NCBI RefSeq assembly: GCF_016735495.2
Contig: NZ_JAERQY020000001.1
Span: 1,612,001-1,676,000, forward strand
Length of the DNA stretch: 64,000 nt
Direction: 5' to 3'
From: Lysobacter sp. MMG2
GTDB taxonomy: Bacteria > Pseudomonadota > Gammaproteobacteria > Xanthomonadales > Xanthomonadaceae
Below, one piece after another: positions 29,590 through 38,019 of the stretch (its first letter is position 1; every line of letters begins with the position of its first letter). Below the pieces are notes generated by a model, which was not told where the DNA came from, ran no database searches, and saw nothing but the letters and a program-made list of their open reading frames with translations. Made by a program: the position numbers and the translations under genes.

Positions 29590-30225
29590 TCAGTCCGCGA
29601 CGAGCGCCACGGCCTCGCGCGCAAGGCCCTCGATGCGTGCCCAATCGCCCGCGCGCAGCGCGTCGGACGGAGTCAGCCAGGAGCCGCCCAGGCAGGCGAC
29701 ATTGGGCAGGCGCAGGTATTCGCGGGCGCGCGCGGCGTCGATGCCGCCCGTCGGACAGAAGCGCGCCTGCGCGAACGGTCCGCGCCAGGCGTTGATCAGC
29801 TCGAAGGCGTTGATCGGTTCGGCCGGGAACACCTTGAGCAGGCGATGGCCCGCGGCGAGCGCGGCCATGACTTCGCTGCCGGTGGCCACGCCGGGCAGGT
29901 AGGCGATGCGCATCTCCACCGCGGCCTGGAGCAGCTCGCGCGAGCTGCCGGGCGAGACGATGAACGTCGCGCCCACGTCCTTCGCACCGCGCATCTGTTC
30001 CACGTCGAGCACGGTGCCCACGCCCACCCGCATGCCCGGCAGCTCGCGCGCGATGGCGGCCACCGCGTCCATGGCGACCTGCGTGCGCAGCGTGACTTCG
30101 ATCGCACCGATGCCGCCAGCCTTCAGCGCGCGCGCCACCGCGAGCGCCTCGTCGACGCTGGCGGGCGTGTACACGGGCACGATGCGGTGCCCCTGCAGCA
30201 CGGCCTGGGCGTCAACGGCGGACAT
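29590..30225 (-). CDS. kdgA: 2-keto-3-deoxy-6-phosphogluconate aldolase
   Basis: A 211-residue class I aldolase (Eda/KdgA) that splits KDPG into pyruvate and glyceraldehyde 3-phosphate, the last step of pectin monomer breakdown. Landmarks: IVPVYTPASVDEALAVARAL, general-base Glu43 in AIEVTLRT, GVGTVLDVEQ, FIVSPGSS, Schiff-base Lys131 in LLKVFPAEP and CPTGGIDAARAREYL. ATG 30225 overlaps the end of kdgK by 14 bases, so the pair is translationally coupled. An upstream ATG at 30249 gives a non-conserved Arg-rich leader and is less likely. Confidence 0.95.
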   Translation of the reverse strand: MSAVDAQAVLQGHRIVPVYTPASVDEALAVARALKAGGIGAIEVTLRTQVAMDAVAAIARELPGMRVGVGTVLDVEQMRGAKDVGATFIVSPGSSRELLQAAVEMRIAYLPGVATGSEVMAALAAGHRLLKVFPAEPINAFELINAWRGPFAQARFCPTGGIDAARAREYLRLPNVACLGGSWLTPSDALRAGDWARIEGLAREAVALVAD

Positions 30226-31219
30226 GGAAGCCCGCCTGCGAAATGACATCGCTGATTTCCTGCGCCGTGGCGAGACAGAAATCGCCCGGGATCGAATGCT
30301 TCAGGCACGCCGCGCCCAGGCCGAAATGCAGCACGTCGGGTGGCTCCATGCCGCTGATCAGGCCGTGCAGCACGCCGCCTGCGAAGGCGTCGCCCGTGCC
30401 GATGCGGTCGACGATGCCTTCCAGCGCGTAGTCGGGCGCCCGGCGACGCGCACCGTCGCGTTCGACCATCACCGCCGACAGCGTGTGGCGGTCGACGCTG
30501 TGCTGCGTGCGCAACGTGCAGGTGAGCCAGCGCAGGTTCGGGAACGCGGCGAAGGCGCGCGTGGCCGCCTCGGCGACGGCCTTCTCGCCCTCGGAAGGCA
30601 CGCGCTCGTTGAGCACGACGGCGATGTCGCGGTGGTCGGCGAAGACGAGGTCGGCCTCGGCGAAGATCTGGTACAGCAGCCCGGCCGCGTCGCCGTCCCA
30701 CGCCTGCCAGAGCTTGCCGCGGAAGTTGCCGTCGAAGGACACCTTCACACCCAGTCGGCGCGCGGCGCGCGCAGCGGCGATGGTCGCCTCCGCCGTGGCC
30801 AGACCCAACGCCGGGCTGACGCCGGACAGGTGCAGCCAGTCGGCGCCTTCCAGCAGCGCGTCCCAGTCGTAGTCGGCATTGCGCACGAAGGCGGAGTCGG
30901 CGCGGTCGTAGAGCACTTCGCTCGGTCGCTGCATTGCGCCGTGCGAGAGGAAGTACAGGCCCATGCGGCCGGGGGCCTCGCGCACCGGGCGGGTGTCGAC
31001 GCCGTAGCGGCGCAGCTCGCCCACCGCCGATGCGCCCAGCGCGTTGTCGGCGACGGTGGACACCATCGCCGCGTCATGGCCGAGCTGGGCCAGCAGCACC
31101 GCCACGTTGGCTTCCGCGCCCCCGATATGGACATCCAGGCGCGGCGACTGCAGCACCCGTTCGCGACCGGGCGCCGACAGGCGCAGCAGCAGCTCACCGA
31201 AACACACCACTCGACTCAC
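30212..31219 (-). CDS. kdgK: 2-keto-3-deoxygluconate kinase (PfkB family)
   Basis: A 335-residue ribokinase-type sugar kinase that phosphorylates KDG to KDPG. Evidence: N-terminal VCFGELLLRLSAPG, the sugar-binding GGAEANVAVLLAQLG, and the PfkB signature 2 with catalytic Asp in DRIGTGDAFAGGVLHG. A GTG start at 31219 is chosen: it is preceded by GAGGAACGGGAC, and upstream codons (including an ATG at 31330) have no homology-like content. It is the first gene of a kdgK-kdgA pair, divergent from the TonB-dependent receptor, with an operator-like palindrome between. Confidence 0.93.
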   Translation of the reverse strand: MSRVVCFGELLLRLSAPGRERVLQSPRLDVHIGGAEANVAVLLAQLGHDAAMVSTVADNALGASAVGELRRYGVDTRPVREAPGRMGLYFLSHGAMQRPSEVLYDRADSAFVRNADYDWDALLEGADWLHLSGVSPALGLATAEATIAAARAARRLGVKVSFDGNFRGKLWQAWDGDAAGLLYQIFAEADLVFADHRDIAVVLNERVPSEGEKAVAEAATRAFAAFPNLRWLTCTLRTQHSVDRHTLSAVMVERDGARRRAPDYALEGIVDRIGTGDAFAGGVLHGLISGMEPPDVLHFGLGAACLKHSIPGDFCLATAQEISDVISQAGFHVRR

Positions 31220-31368
31220 GTCCCGTTCCTCGTCATCTGATCCGTCCCCCGGTAGCAAACGCGTCGATTCTGCCTGCTTGCCGGCCACTTGCACCCCGTC
31301 GGCGCCCCCTCGGGCCGGGTCATGGCGCACCGCAGCATGCGGTCGGCCATCCCTTTTGCTAGGGTTTT

Positions 31369-31383
31369 GACCATCGGTGTCAT
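31369..31383. promoter_or_regulatory. Putative LacI-family operator between kdgK and the TonB receptor
   Basis: TGACCATCGGTGTCA is an inverted repeat with TGAC/GTCA ends. Its reverse complement, TGACACCGATGGTCA, matches TGACACCGGTTACCA upstream of kduI and TGACACCGGTTTCCT upstream of the hydratase. Position between divergent promoters suits joint control of kdgKA and the receptor by the LacI regulator at 43210. Confidence 0.7.
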
Positions 31384-31471
31384 TTCACCGCCGGAACAAC
31401 CATAGCAAGCGTCGCAAGCCAGTCAACACGCACCTTACAAGCTGTATATGCCATATGGGAGGGGAGAACCT

Positions 31472-34333
31472 ATGCAATTTCAGCGTGCCGCCAAAAAGAC
31501 ACCGGTTACCTTGCTGGCCGCATCCATCGGCCTGGCGCTCCAGCTGAGCGCCGTCAGCGCGCTCGCGCAGGAAGCCGCCGCACCCGCCGCGGCCCCGGCC
31601 GCCGCGCAGTCCACGGACCAACCGACCGAACTCGACACCGTCACCGTCACCGGCTTCCGTGGCGCGCTCGAAAAGGCGCTCGACAAGAAGCGCAGCGAGA
31701 TTGGCGTCGTCGACGCCATCGTCGCCGAGGACATCGCGGACTTTCCAGACTTGAACCTGGCCGAATCGCTGCAGCGCATCCCGGGCGTGTCGATCGCGCG
31801 CGATGCGGGCGAAGGCCGGCAGATCTCCGTGCGCGGCCTGGACAGCCAGTTCACCCGCGTGCGCATCAACGGCATGGAGGCGCTGACCACCACGGGCGGC
31901 ACCGACAGCTCGGGCGGTGCCAATCGCGGCCGCGGCTTCGACTTCAACGTCTTTGCCTCGGAGCTGTTCAACAGCATCACCGTGCGCAAGACCTCGTCGG
32001 CCGAGATCGAGGAAGGCGCGCTCGGCGCCACCGTCGACCTGCAGACCGCGCGTCCGTTCGACTACGACGGCTTCACCTTCGTCACCGGTGCGCAGCTGGG
32101 CTACAACGACCTGGCGTCGGACCTCGATCCGCGCGCGACCATGCTGATCAGCAACACCTGGGCCGACAACAAGTTCGGCGCGCTGCTCTCGGTGGCCTAC
32201 ACCAAGCGGCGCCTGGTCGAGGAAGGCCACAGCACCGTGCGCTGGGACAACGGCCCCAGCAACGGCACCACCGGCGCGACCGGCAGCGGCGGCTTCAACG
32301 GCTGCCCCACCGCGGCCCGTCCGACCAACACCTCGCCCTTCCCCGCCGCCTGCAGCGCCAGCGTGTTCCACCCGCGCATCCCGCGCTACGGCGTGCTGGA
32401 GCATGAGCAGGAACGCCTGGGCGTGACCGCGTCGCTGCAGTTCGATCCCACCGACAGCACGTCGCTGGGCCTGGACATGATGTACGCCGACCTGGACGCG
32501 ACGCGCACCGAGAACTTCCTCAACGGCCTGTCCTTCAGCCGCGGCGGCGCCGCCGGCAAGGCGCAGTCGCGCGTGCTGGAAGGCGCGGTGGACGGTCGCG
32601 GCAACCTCGTCTACGGCCGTTTCGACGATGTGGACGTGCGTTCGGAAGCGCGCTACGACGAACTGGAAACCAAGTTCACCCAGTTCAACTTCTACGGCGA
32701 CCACAAGCTCACCGAGGACTTCAGCCTCAATTTCGAGGCGGGACGCGCCAAGTCGGAATTCTCCAACCCGATCCAGACCACCATCACGATCGACCGCCTC
32801 AATGCCGACGGCTACGTCTACGACTACCGCGGCGACAACCGCCTGCCCGTCATCACCAACGGTTTCGACGTGAACGACCCGTCGCAATGGGCGTTCATCA
32901 ACGGCACCACGGCGGTGCCGGGTTCGGAAATCCGCCTGCGCCCGCAGTACGCCGACAACACGATCGACAACGCGCAGCTCGGTTTCGCCTGGCAGCTCAC
33001 CGATGCGGTGCGCCTGAAGGGCGGCGGTCAGTACAAGGAATACACCTTCGACAGCCGTGAGGAACGTCGCGCGTCCGAAGTGCTGGTGCCCGCCTTGCCG
33101 GCCGGCGTGACGCTGGCCGACCTGACCCGTCAGATCGGCCTGGAGGACATCAGCGGCGTTGGCGACAGCACCTGGCTGATTCCGGACATCGACGCATTCA
33201 ACCGCGTGTTCAACATCTACAGCGACAGCGGCATGTTCGCCGTCAGCGACCAGGTGGCGGCGGTGCTGGGCAACAACCGCAGCGTGGAAGAGAAGGACCA
33301 CGGCTTCTGGCTGCAGGCCGACTTCACCACGCAGATCGGCAGCCTGCCGCTGAGCGGCAACGTCGGCGTGCGCCAGGTCGAGACCAAGCAGACCTCCACG
33401 GGCTATTCGACCGTCGGCACCGGCGCGGCGCAGCTGACCACGGTCCGTCGCTCGTATGACGACACGCTGCCCTCGTTCAACCTCGTGCTCGACGTGACGC
33501 CGGACTTCCTGATCCGCGTGGCGGGCGCGAAGGTGATGGCGCGTCCGGGCCTGGGCAACCTCACGCCGGGCGTGACGGTGAACGTGAGCGGCGGCAACCG
33601 CGTGGTCAACGGCGGCAATCCGATGCTGGATCCGTTCCGCGCCACCACGGGCGACCTCAGTTTCGAGTGGTACTTCGCCGAGGAATCGCTGCTCGCGCTG
33701 GGCCTGTTCTACAAGGACATCGACAGCTTCGTGCTGACCTCGCGCGAGACGCGTCCGTACTCCAGCTCCGGCCTGCCGGCGAGCTTGCTCGAAGGCACCA
33801 CGGCGACGGTCAACGACGACTTCCAGTTCAACGTCCCGATCAACTCCAAGGGCGGTCCGCTGAAGGGCCTGGAGTTCACCTACCAGCAGCCGTTCGTGTT
33901 CCTGCCCGGCTTCTGGAGCGATTTCGGCGTGCAGCTGAACTACACCTACGTCGATTCGAAGATCCAGTACGTCACCGCCACCGGCGCGCCCTCGCTGCGC
34001 ACGGACCTGACGGGCCTGTCGAAGAACGCCTACAACGCGACGCTGTACTACGAGGGACCGAAGTTCGGTGCACGCGTGTCGGCCGCCTACCGCGACGACT
34101 TCCTGACCACGGTGCCGGGCCGCAACAACAACGACGTGGAAGGCACCGCCGAGACGCTGACCATCGACATGTCGGCCTCCTACAAGATCAACGAGCACTT
34201 CGAGATCACGCTGGAAGGCCTGAACCTCACCGACGAGTACCAGGACCAGTGGGTGGATTCCATCGGCGATCGCGCCTCGGTCTACCACCACACCGGCCGC
34301 CAGTACTTCCTCGGCGCGCGTTACAAGTTCTGA
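31472..34333 (+). CDS. TonB-dependent outer-membrane receptor (Caulobacter type), pectin locus
   Basis: A 953-residue receptor with signal peptide (LLAASIGLALQLSAVSALAQ), a TonB box region (ELDTVTVTGFRGALEKALDK), plug domain (IVAEDIADFPDLNLAESLQR; GRQISVRGLDSQFTRVRING) and a barrel ending YFLGARYKF with terminal Phe. The Caulobacter-type TBDT family typically imports carbohydrate oligomers. Context with pectate lyases, CE8 and CE12 esterases indicates uptake of pectin oligosaccharides across the outer membrane, powered by TonB. ATG 31472 has a strong GGGAGGGGAG before it. Probable first gene of the lyase-esterase transcript. Confidence 0.93.
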   Translation: MQFQRAAKKTPVTLLAASIGLALQLSAVSALAQEAAAPAAAPAAAQSTDQPTELDTVTVTGFRGALEKALDKKRSEIGVVDAIVAEDIADFPDLNLAESLQRIPGVSIARDAGEGRQISVRGLDSQFTRVRINGMEALTTTGGTDSSGGANRGRGFDFNVFASELFNSITVRKTSSAEIEEGALGATVDLQTARPFDYDGFTFVTGAQLGYNDLASDLDPRATMLISNTWADNKFGALLSVAYTKRRLVEEGHSTVRWDNGPSNGTTGATGSGGFNGCPTAARPTNTSPFPAACSASVFHPRIPRYGVLEHEQERLGVTASLQFDPTDSTSLGLDMMYADLDATRTENFLNGLSFSRGGAAGKAQSRVLEGAVDGRGNLVYGRFDDVDVRSEARYDELETKFTQFNFYGDHKLTEDFSLNFEAGRAKSEFSNPIQTTITIDRLNADGYVYDYRGDNRLPVITNGFDVNDPSQWAFINGTTAVPGSEIRLRPQYADNTIDNAQLGFAWQLTDAVRLKGGGQYKEYTFDSREERRASEVLVPALPAGVTLADLTRQIGLEDISGVGDSTWLIPDIDAFNRVFNIYSDSGMFAVSDQVAAVLGNNRSVEEKDHGFWLQADFTTQIGSLPLSGNVGVRQVETKQTSTGYSTVGTGAAQLTTVRRSYDDTLPSFNLVLDVTPDFLIRVAGAKVMARPGLGNLTPGVTVNVSGGNRVVNGGNPMLDPFRATTGDLSFEWYFAEESLLALGLFYKDIDSFVLTSRETRPYSSSGLPASLLEGTTATVNDDFQFNVPINSKGGPLKGLEFTYQQPFVFLPGFWSDFGVQLNYTYVDSKIQYVTATGAPSLRTDLTGLSKNAYNATLYYEGPKFGARVSAAYRDDFLTTVPGRNNNDVEGTAETLTIDMSASYKINEHFEITLEGLNLTDEYQDQWVDSIGDRASVYHHTGRQYFLGARYKF

Positions 34334-34350
34334 CCGTTTGACGCGATGAC

Positions 34351-34445
34351 CCTTCTCCCGCTTGCGGGAGAAGGTGCCCCGCAAGGGGCGGGTGAGGGCG
34401 AGCGAACGCCCTCACCCAAACCCCTCTCCCGCACGCGGGAGAGGG
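34351..34445. repeat. Family C hairpin repeat between receptor and pectate lyase
   Basis: CCTTCTCCCGCTTGCGGGAG starts a left hairpin, GGGTGAGGGCGAGCGAACGC forms the middle, and CCCCTCTCCCGCACGCGGGA begins the right hairpin. The right half is nearly the inverse of the left. It lies 18 bases after the receptor stop and may attenuate transcription between the two genes. Confidence 0.85.
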
Positions 34446-34543
34446 CTGCATTGCACGCTGGCAGTTGCGTTGTGATCCCGCGGACGCCGCGCCGCCGCCC
34501 GACGCCGACGTCCGCTCCCTCCACTCACGAAGGAGCGGTACCG

Positions 34544-35887
34544 ATGAGCCACCGCACGCAGATCTTCCTGTCCGTACTCGCGCTCGCATTGCCGTTGAGC
34601 GCGCACGCCGGCCATGGCCTGGAACGTCAGACCATCGCAGCCAACGACGGCTGGGCCGCACAAACCACCACCGCGCTGCCACAGGGCACCACCGGCGGAT
34701 CGGCCGCCGACGCGGCGCACGTGTTCACCGTGTCCGACCGCAACGCACTGGTCGCGGCGCTGAACTTCCCCGATGCCACACCGAAGATCATCCGCATCGA
34801 AGGCATGATCGACGCGAACGTCGATGCCGACGGCAACCCGCTCACCTGCGAGGACTACGCGCGCGCGGATGCGACGACGGGCGAGCTGTATTCGCTGCCC
34901 GCCTTCCTCGCCGCCTACGATCCGACCACCTGGGGCCGCGTCAATCCCAGTGGCCCGCAGGAGCGCGCACGCGTCGCCTCTGCCGCTGCGCAACAGGCGC
35001 GCGTGCGCATCCGCGTGCCGGCCAACACCACGATCATCGGCGCAGACCACGGCGATGGTCTGCGCGGCGCGTGGCTCGACATCCGCCCCAGTTCGACCAG
35101 CGGCAACCAGCCGATGAACGTCATCGTGCGCAACCTGCTGCTGGTGGACAGCTACGACTGCTTCCCGCAGTGGGCGCCCACCGATGGTGCGGATGGCAAC
35201 TGGAATTCGCTGTACGACGCCATCTCCGTGCGCAACGCCACGCACGTGTGGATCGACCACAACGCCTTCCTCGATGTCGCCACGCGCGACGAAGACGCGC
35301 CCACGTACTTCAACCGCCTTTACCAGCGCCACGACGGACTGGTGGATGTCACCAACGAATCGGACAACGTCACCGTCTCGTGGAACCTGATGGCCAACCA
35401 CGACAAGGCGATGCTGATCGGCTCCTCCGACGGTGCCAGCGCCGATCGCAACAAGCTGCGCGTGACGCTGCACCACAACCTCTTCCACGACCTCGGCCAG
35501 CGCGTGCCGCGCGTGCGATTCGGGCAGGTGCACGTGTTCAACAACCAGTACACGCTCACCAACGAAGGCGCGCTGACCTACGGTTACAGCTGGGGCGCGG
35601 GCATCGAGTCGCAGATCGTCGCGCAGAACAACCACTTCCTCGTGCCCGAAGCGGTGACGCCGGACCTGTTCGTGGAGCGCTTTAACGGCACCGCGCTGCG
35701 CGCGGAGGGCACGCTGCGCAACGGGCTGCTGCGCCATGCGCGCGTGGATGTGGTCGCGGCATTCAATGCGGTCAATCCGGTGCCGCTGGACCCGAACGTC
35801 GCCTGGACGCCGACGCTGTACCGCCGCATCGACCCGACTGCGCTGGTGCCGCTGGCGGTGATCCTGGGTGCGGGTCCGTTCAAGTGA
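34544..35887 (+). CDS. Secreted pectate lyase, polysaccharide lyase family 1
   Basis: A 447-residue protein with a Sec signal (LSVLALALPLSAHAG). The parallel beta-helix motifs of PL1 are present: ANTTIIGADHGDGLRGAWLD, VIVRNLLLVDSYDC, HVWIDHNAFLDVA, and the catalytic-Arg region RVPRVRFGQVHVFNNQY. It cleaves de-esterified homogalacturonan by beta-elimination, using calcium. ATG 34544 follows AAGGAGCGG. The stop codon overlaps the pectin methylesterase start (TGATG), so de-esterification and cleavage enzymes are made together. Confidence 0.94.
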   Translation: MSHRTQIFLSVLALALPLSAHAGHGLERQTIAANDGWAAQTTTALPQGTTGGSAADAAHVFTVSDRNALVAALNFPDATPKIIRIEGMIDANVDADGNPLTCEDYARADATTGELYSLPAFLAAYDPTTWGRVNPSGPQERARVASAAAQQARVRIRVPANTTIIGADHGDGLRGAWLDIRPSSTSGNQPMNVIVRNLLLVDSYDCFPQWAPTDGADGNWNSLYDAISVRNATHVWIDHNAFLDVATRDEDAPTYFNRLYQRHDGLVDVTNESDNVTVSWNLMANHDKAMLIGSSDGASADRNKLRVTLHHNLFHDLGQRVPRVRFGQVHVFNNQYTLTNEGALTYGYSWGAGIESQIVAQNNHFLVPEAVTPDLFVERFNGTALRAEGTLRNGLLRHARVDVVAAFNAVNPVPLDPNVAWTPTLYRRIDPTALVPLAVILGAGPFK

Positions 35888-37116
35888 TGTCGCAGGATTC
35901 CTTGCTGCAACGGCGTCGAATGCTGCGCGGGTTGGCGTCCTCCACCGCGCTGCTGCTCTTGCCCCCTCCCCTGCTTGCTACGCCCGAAGGCCGGGCCGGT
36001 TGGGGAGGGGTCGCGAAGCCGCAACGCGGCGAGCTCGGCGCTGACGCGCCTCACACCCCCCTCCCAACCTCCTCCTGCCAGCAGGGGGAGGAGGCCTGTC
36101 ACTTCGACGCCATCGTCGCAACCGCTCCACGCGACGGCCATCGCACGTTCGCCACCGTCAGCGACGCCATCGCCGCCGCGCCGGTCGATGGCACGCGTCC
36201 GTTCCGCATCCTCGTCACCCGCGGCCGCTGGCACGAGAAGCTCGTCATCGACCGCCCATTCGTCCACCTGATCGGCGAGGACCGCGCGACCAGCGTGCTC
36301 ACCTACGACGCGGCCGCCGGCATGAAACGTCCCGACGGCCAACCCTGGGGCACATGGGGATGCGCCAGCGTGACCGTGCGCGCGCCCGACGTGCGCATGG
36401 AGAACCTCACCGTCGAGAACGCCTTCGACTACGTCGGCAACCTCACCGCACCGAAGTTCGAGCCCATCGGCCCGAACGGCGCGCAGGCGGTGGCGCTGAT
36501 GCTCGATGCCGGCTCGGACCGGTGTTCGTTCGAACGCGTCGATCTTTCCGGTCATCAGGACACGCTGTTCACCGATGCCGGACGCAGCCACTTCCGCGCG
36601 TGCCGCATCGCCGGCAGTGTCGATTTCGTGTTCGGCGGCGGCAATGCCTTGTTCGAGCAGTGCGAGCTGCATTCGCGTCACCGCCCCGGCAAGGCGCGGC
36701 AGGGCTACGTCGCCGTGCCGTGCACGCCGTCGGCGCAGGCGTATGGCCTGACCTTCGTGCGCTGCCGGCTCACGCGCGAGGCGCAGGTGCCCGACGGCAG
36801 CGTCGCGCTGGGCCGCGCGTGGCGCCCGGGCCGCACGTTTCCCGACGGCAAGTACGGCGATCCCGACGCGATCGGCGCCGCGGTGTACCTGGACTGCTGG
36901 ATGGATGCGCACATCGACGCGCGCGGCTGGGACGAGATGGGCTACACCGCGCGCGACGGACGCCGCGTGATGCTGCAGCCCGCGTCGGCACGCCTGTTCG
37001 AGCATGCGAGCTCGGGTCCGGGCGCTCATCGCTCCACCTCCCGTCGTGAACTTCCGCGCGAACGCGTGGAGGCGTATGCGCGTGAACGCGTGCTCGATGG
37101 CTGGCTATCCGTCTGA
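35887..37116 (+). CDS. Pectin methylesterase (CE8) with a repeat-encoded insert
   Basis: A 409-residue CE8 pectinesterase that removes methyl groups from homogalacturonan so that pectate lyase can act. Catalytic motifs: GHQDTLFTDAG and GSVDFVFGGGNALF (two Asp) and LGRAWRPG (Arg). The N-terminus has RRRMLRGLASSTALLLL, a possible Tat-type signal. Residues about 26-69 (ending TSSCQQGEE) are encoded by a family D dispersed repeat lying in frame between the signal and the catalytic domain (which begins about FDAIVATAPRDG). ATG 35887 overlaps the lyase stop. The extra C-terminus is low complexity. Confidence 0.93.
   Translation: MSQDSLLQRRRMLRGLASSTALLLLPPPLLATPEGRAGWGGVAKPQRGELGADAPHTPLPTSSCQQGEEACHFDAIVATAPRDGHRTFATVSDAIAAAPVDGTRPFRILVTRGRWHEKLVIDRPFVHLIGEDRATSVLTYDAAAGMKRPDGQPWGTWGCASVTVRAPDVRMENLTVENAFDYVGNLTAPKFEPIGPNGAQAVALMLDAGSDRCSFERVDLSGHQDTLFTDAGRSHFRACRIAGSVDFVFGGGNALFEQCELHSRHRPGKARQGYVAVPCTPSAQAYGLTFVRCRLTREAQVPDGSVALGRAWRPGRTFPDGKYGDPDAIGAAVYLDCWMDAHIDARGWDEMGYTARDGRRVMLQPASARLFEHASSGPGAHRSTSRRELPRERVEAYARERVLDGWLSV
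35961..36093. repeat. Family D repeat within the pectin methylesterase coding sequence
   Basis: The ends GCCCCCTCCCCTGCTTGC and CAGGGGGAGGAGG are shared with the intergenic copy at 55603-55726. An internal block at 36013-36038 is identical to 55643-55668 (26 of 26 bases by eye). The left arm here has diverged (ACGCCCGAAGGCCGGGCC). The copy is read through in frame. Confidence 0.88.
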
Positions 37117-37210
37117 GTGCCGCGTCGCCAACGGATCTCTCGTGCTTACACCACCCTCAACCGTCATCCCGGCGAAGCCCGAGACCCAGGCCCTCACCGC
37201 ATCCACTGCC

Positions 37211-37960
37211 ATGCGCCATCTCCGTCGTCTCCTCACCCTCGCAACATTGCTCTGCGCCTTCGCCACCCACGCAACACCGCCGATCACGATCCACCTCGCC
37301 GGCGATTCGACGATGGCGGAGAAGCTGCCCGAAAAGCGCCCCGAGGCCGGATGGGGCGAACACCTCGCCGCGCAGTTCCGCCCGGGCAGCGTGATCGTGG
37401 ACAACCGCGCGAAGAACGGCCGCAGCACGCGCACCTTCATCGAGGAAGGCCGCTGGGCGGCGTTGCTGGAGGCGACGAAGCCGGGCGACGTGGTGCTGAT
37501 CCAGTTCGGCCACAACGACCAGTCGGTCGAGAAGCCCGACCGCTACACGCCGCCCGCGGACTACGCACGCAACCTCGAGCGCTTCGTCTCCGACGTGCGC
37601 GCGAAGGGCGCCACGCCGGTGCTGTTGACGCCGGTGGCGCGCCGGCGCTTCGACGAAGCCGGGCATGTGGTGCCCAGCCACGGCGAGTATCCGGACCTGG
37701 TGCGGGCGCTCGCAGCGCGCGAACGCGTGGCGTTGATCGACATGGAGCGGCGCAGTTCGGCGGTATTGCAGGAGGCAGGCGCGGAAGAATCCAAGGCGCT
37801 GTTCCTGTGGATTCCGGCAGGAACCCAGGCGAACTATCCCGCCGGCTTGCAGGACAACACGCACTTCTCGCCGAAGGGCGCGGCGCGGATGGCGCGGGAG
37901 TTCGCGTTTGCGTTGCGGGAGTCGGGGCTGGCGCTGGCTGGAGCGTTACGCGCGGAATGA
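37211..37960 (+). CDS. Rhamnogalacturonan acetylesterase (CE12, SGNH hydrolase)
   Basis: A 249-residue secreted esterase with a signal peptide (LTLATLLCAFATHA). SGNH blocks are in order: IHLAGDSTMAEK (nucleophile Ser), IVDNRAKNGRSTRTFI, VLIQFGHNDQS and LQDNTHFSPKGA (catalytic Asp-His). It removes acetyl groups from rhamnogalacturonan so that lyases and glycosidases can reach the backbone. The ATG at 37211 gives a normal signal; the frame is open further upstream across a degenerate family B repeat (about 37163-37190), which is not expected to be translated. Confidence 0.93.
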   Translation: MRHLRRLLTLATLLCAFATHATPPITIHLAGDSTMAEKLPEKRPEAGWGEHLAAQFRPGSVIVDNRAKNGRSTRTFIEEGRWAALLEATKPGDVVLIQFGHNDQSVEKPDRYTPPADYARNLERFVSDVRAKGATPVLLTPVARRRFDEAGHVVPSHGEYPDLVRALAARERVALIDMERRSSAVLQEAGAEESKALFLWIPAGTQANYPAGLQDNTHFSPKGAARMAREFAFALRESGLALAGALRAE

Positions 37961-38019
37961 AGCGCTGCGCGCGGCCTCTCCTCTCGCGTATCGCCCTCTC
38001 CGCTTGCGGCGACCGTCGC

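Noticed and set aside
31368-31407. Sigma-70 promoter overlapping the operator before the TonB receptor
   Set aside because: TTGACC is present but no -10 hexamer lies at acceptable spacing on the plus strand.
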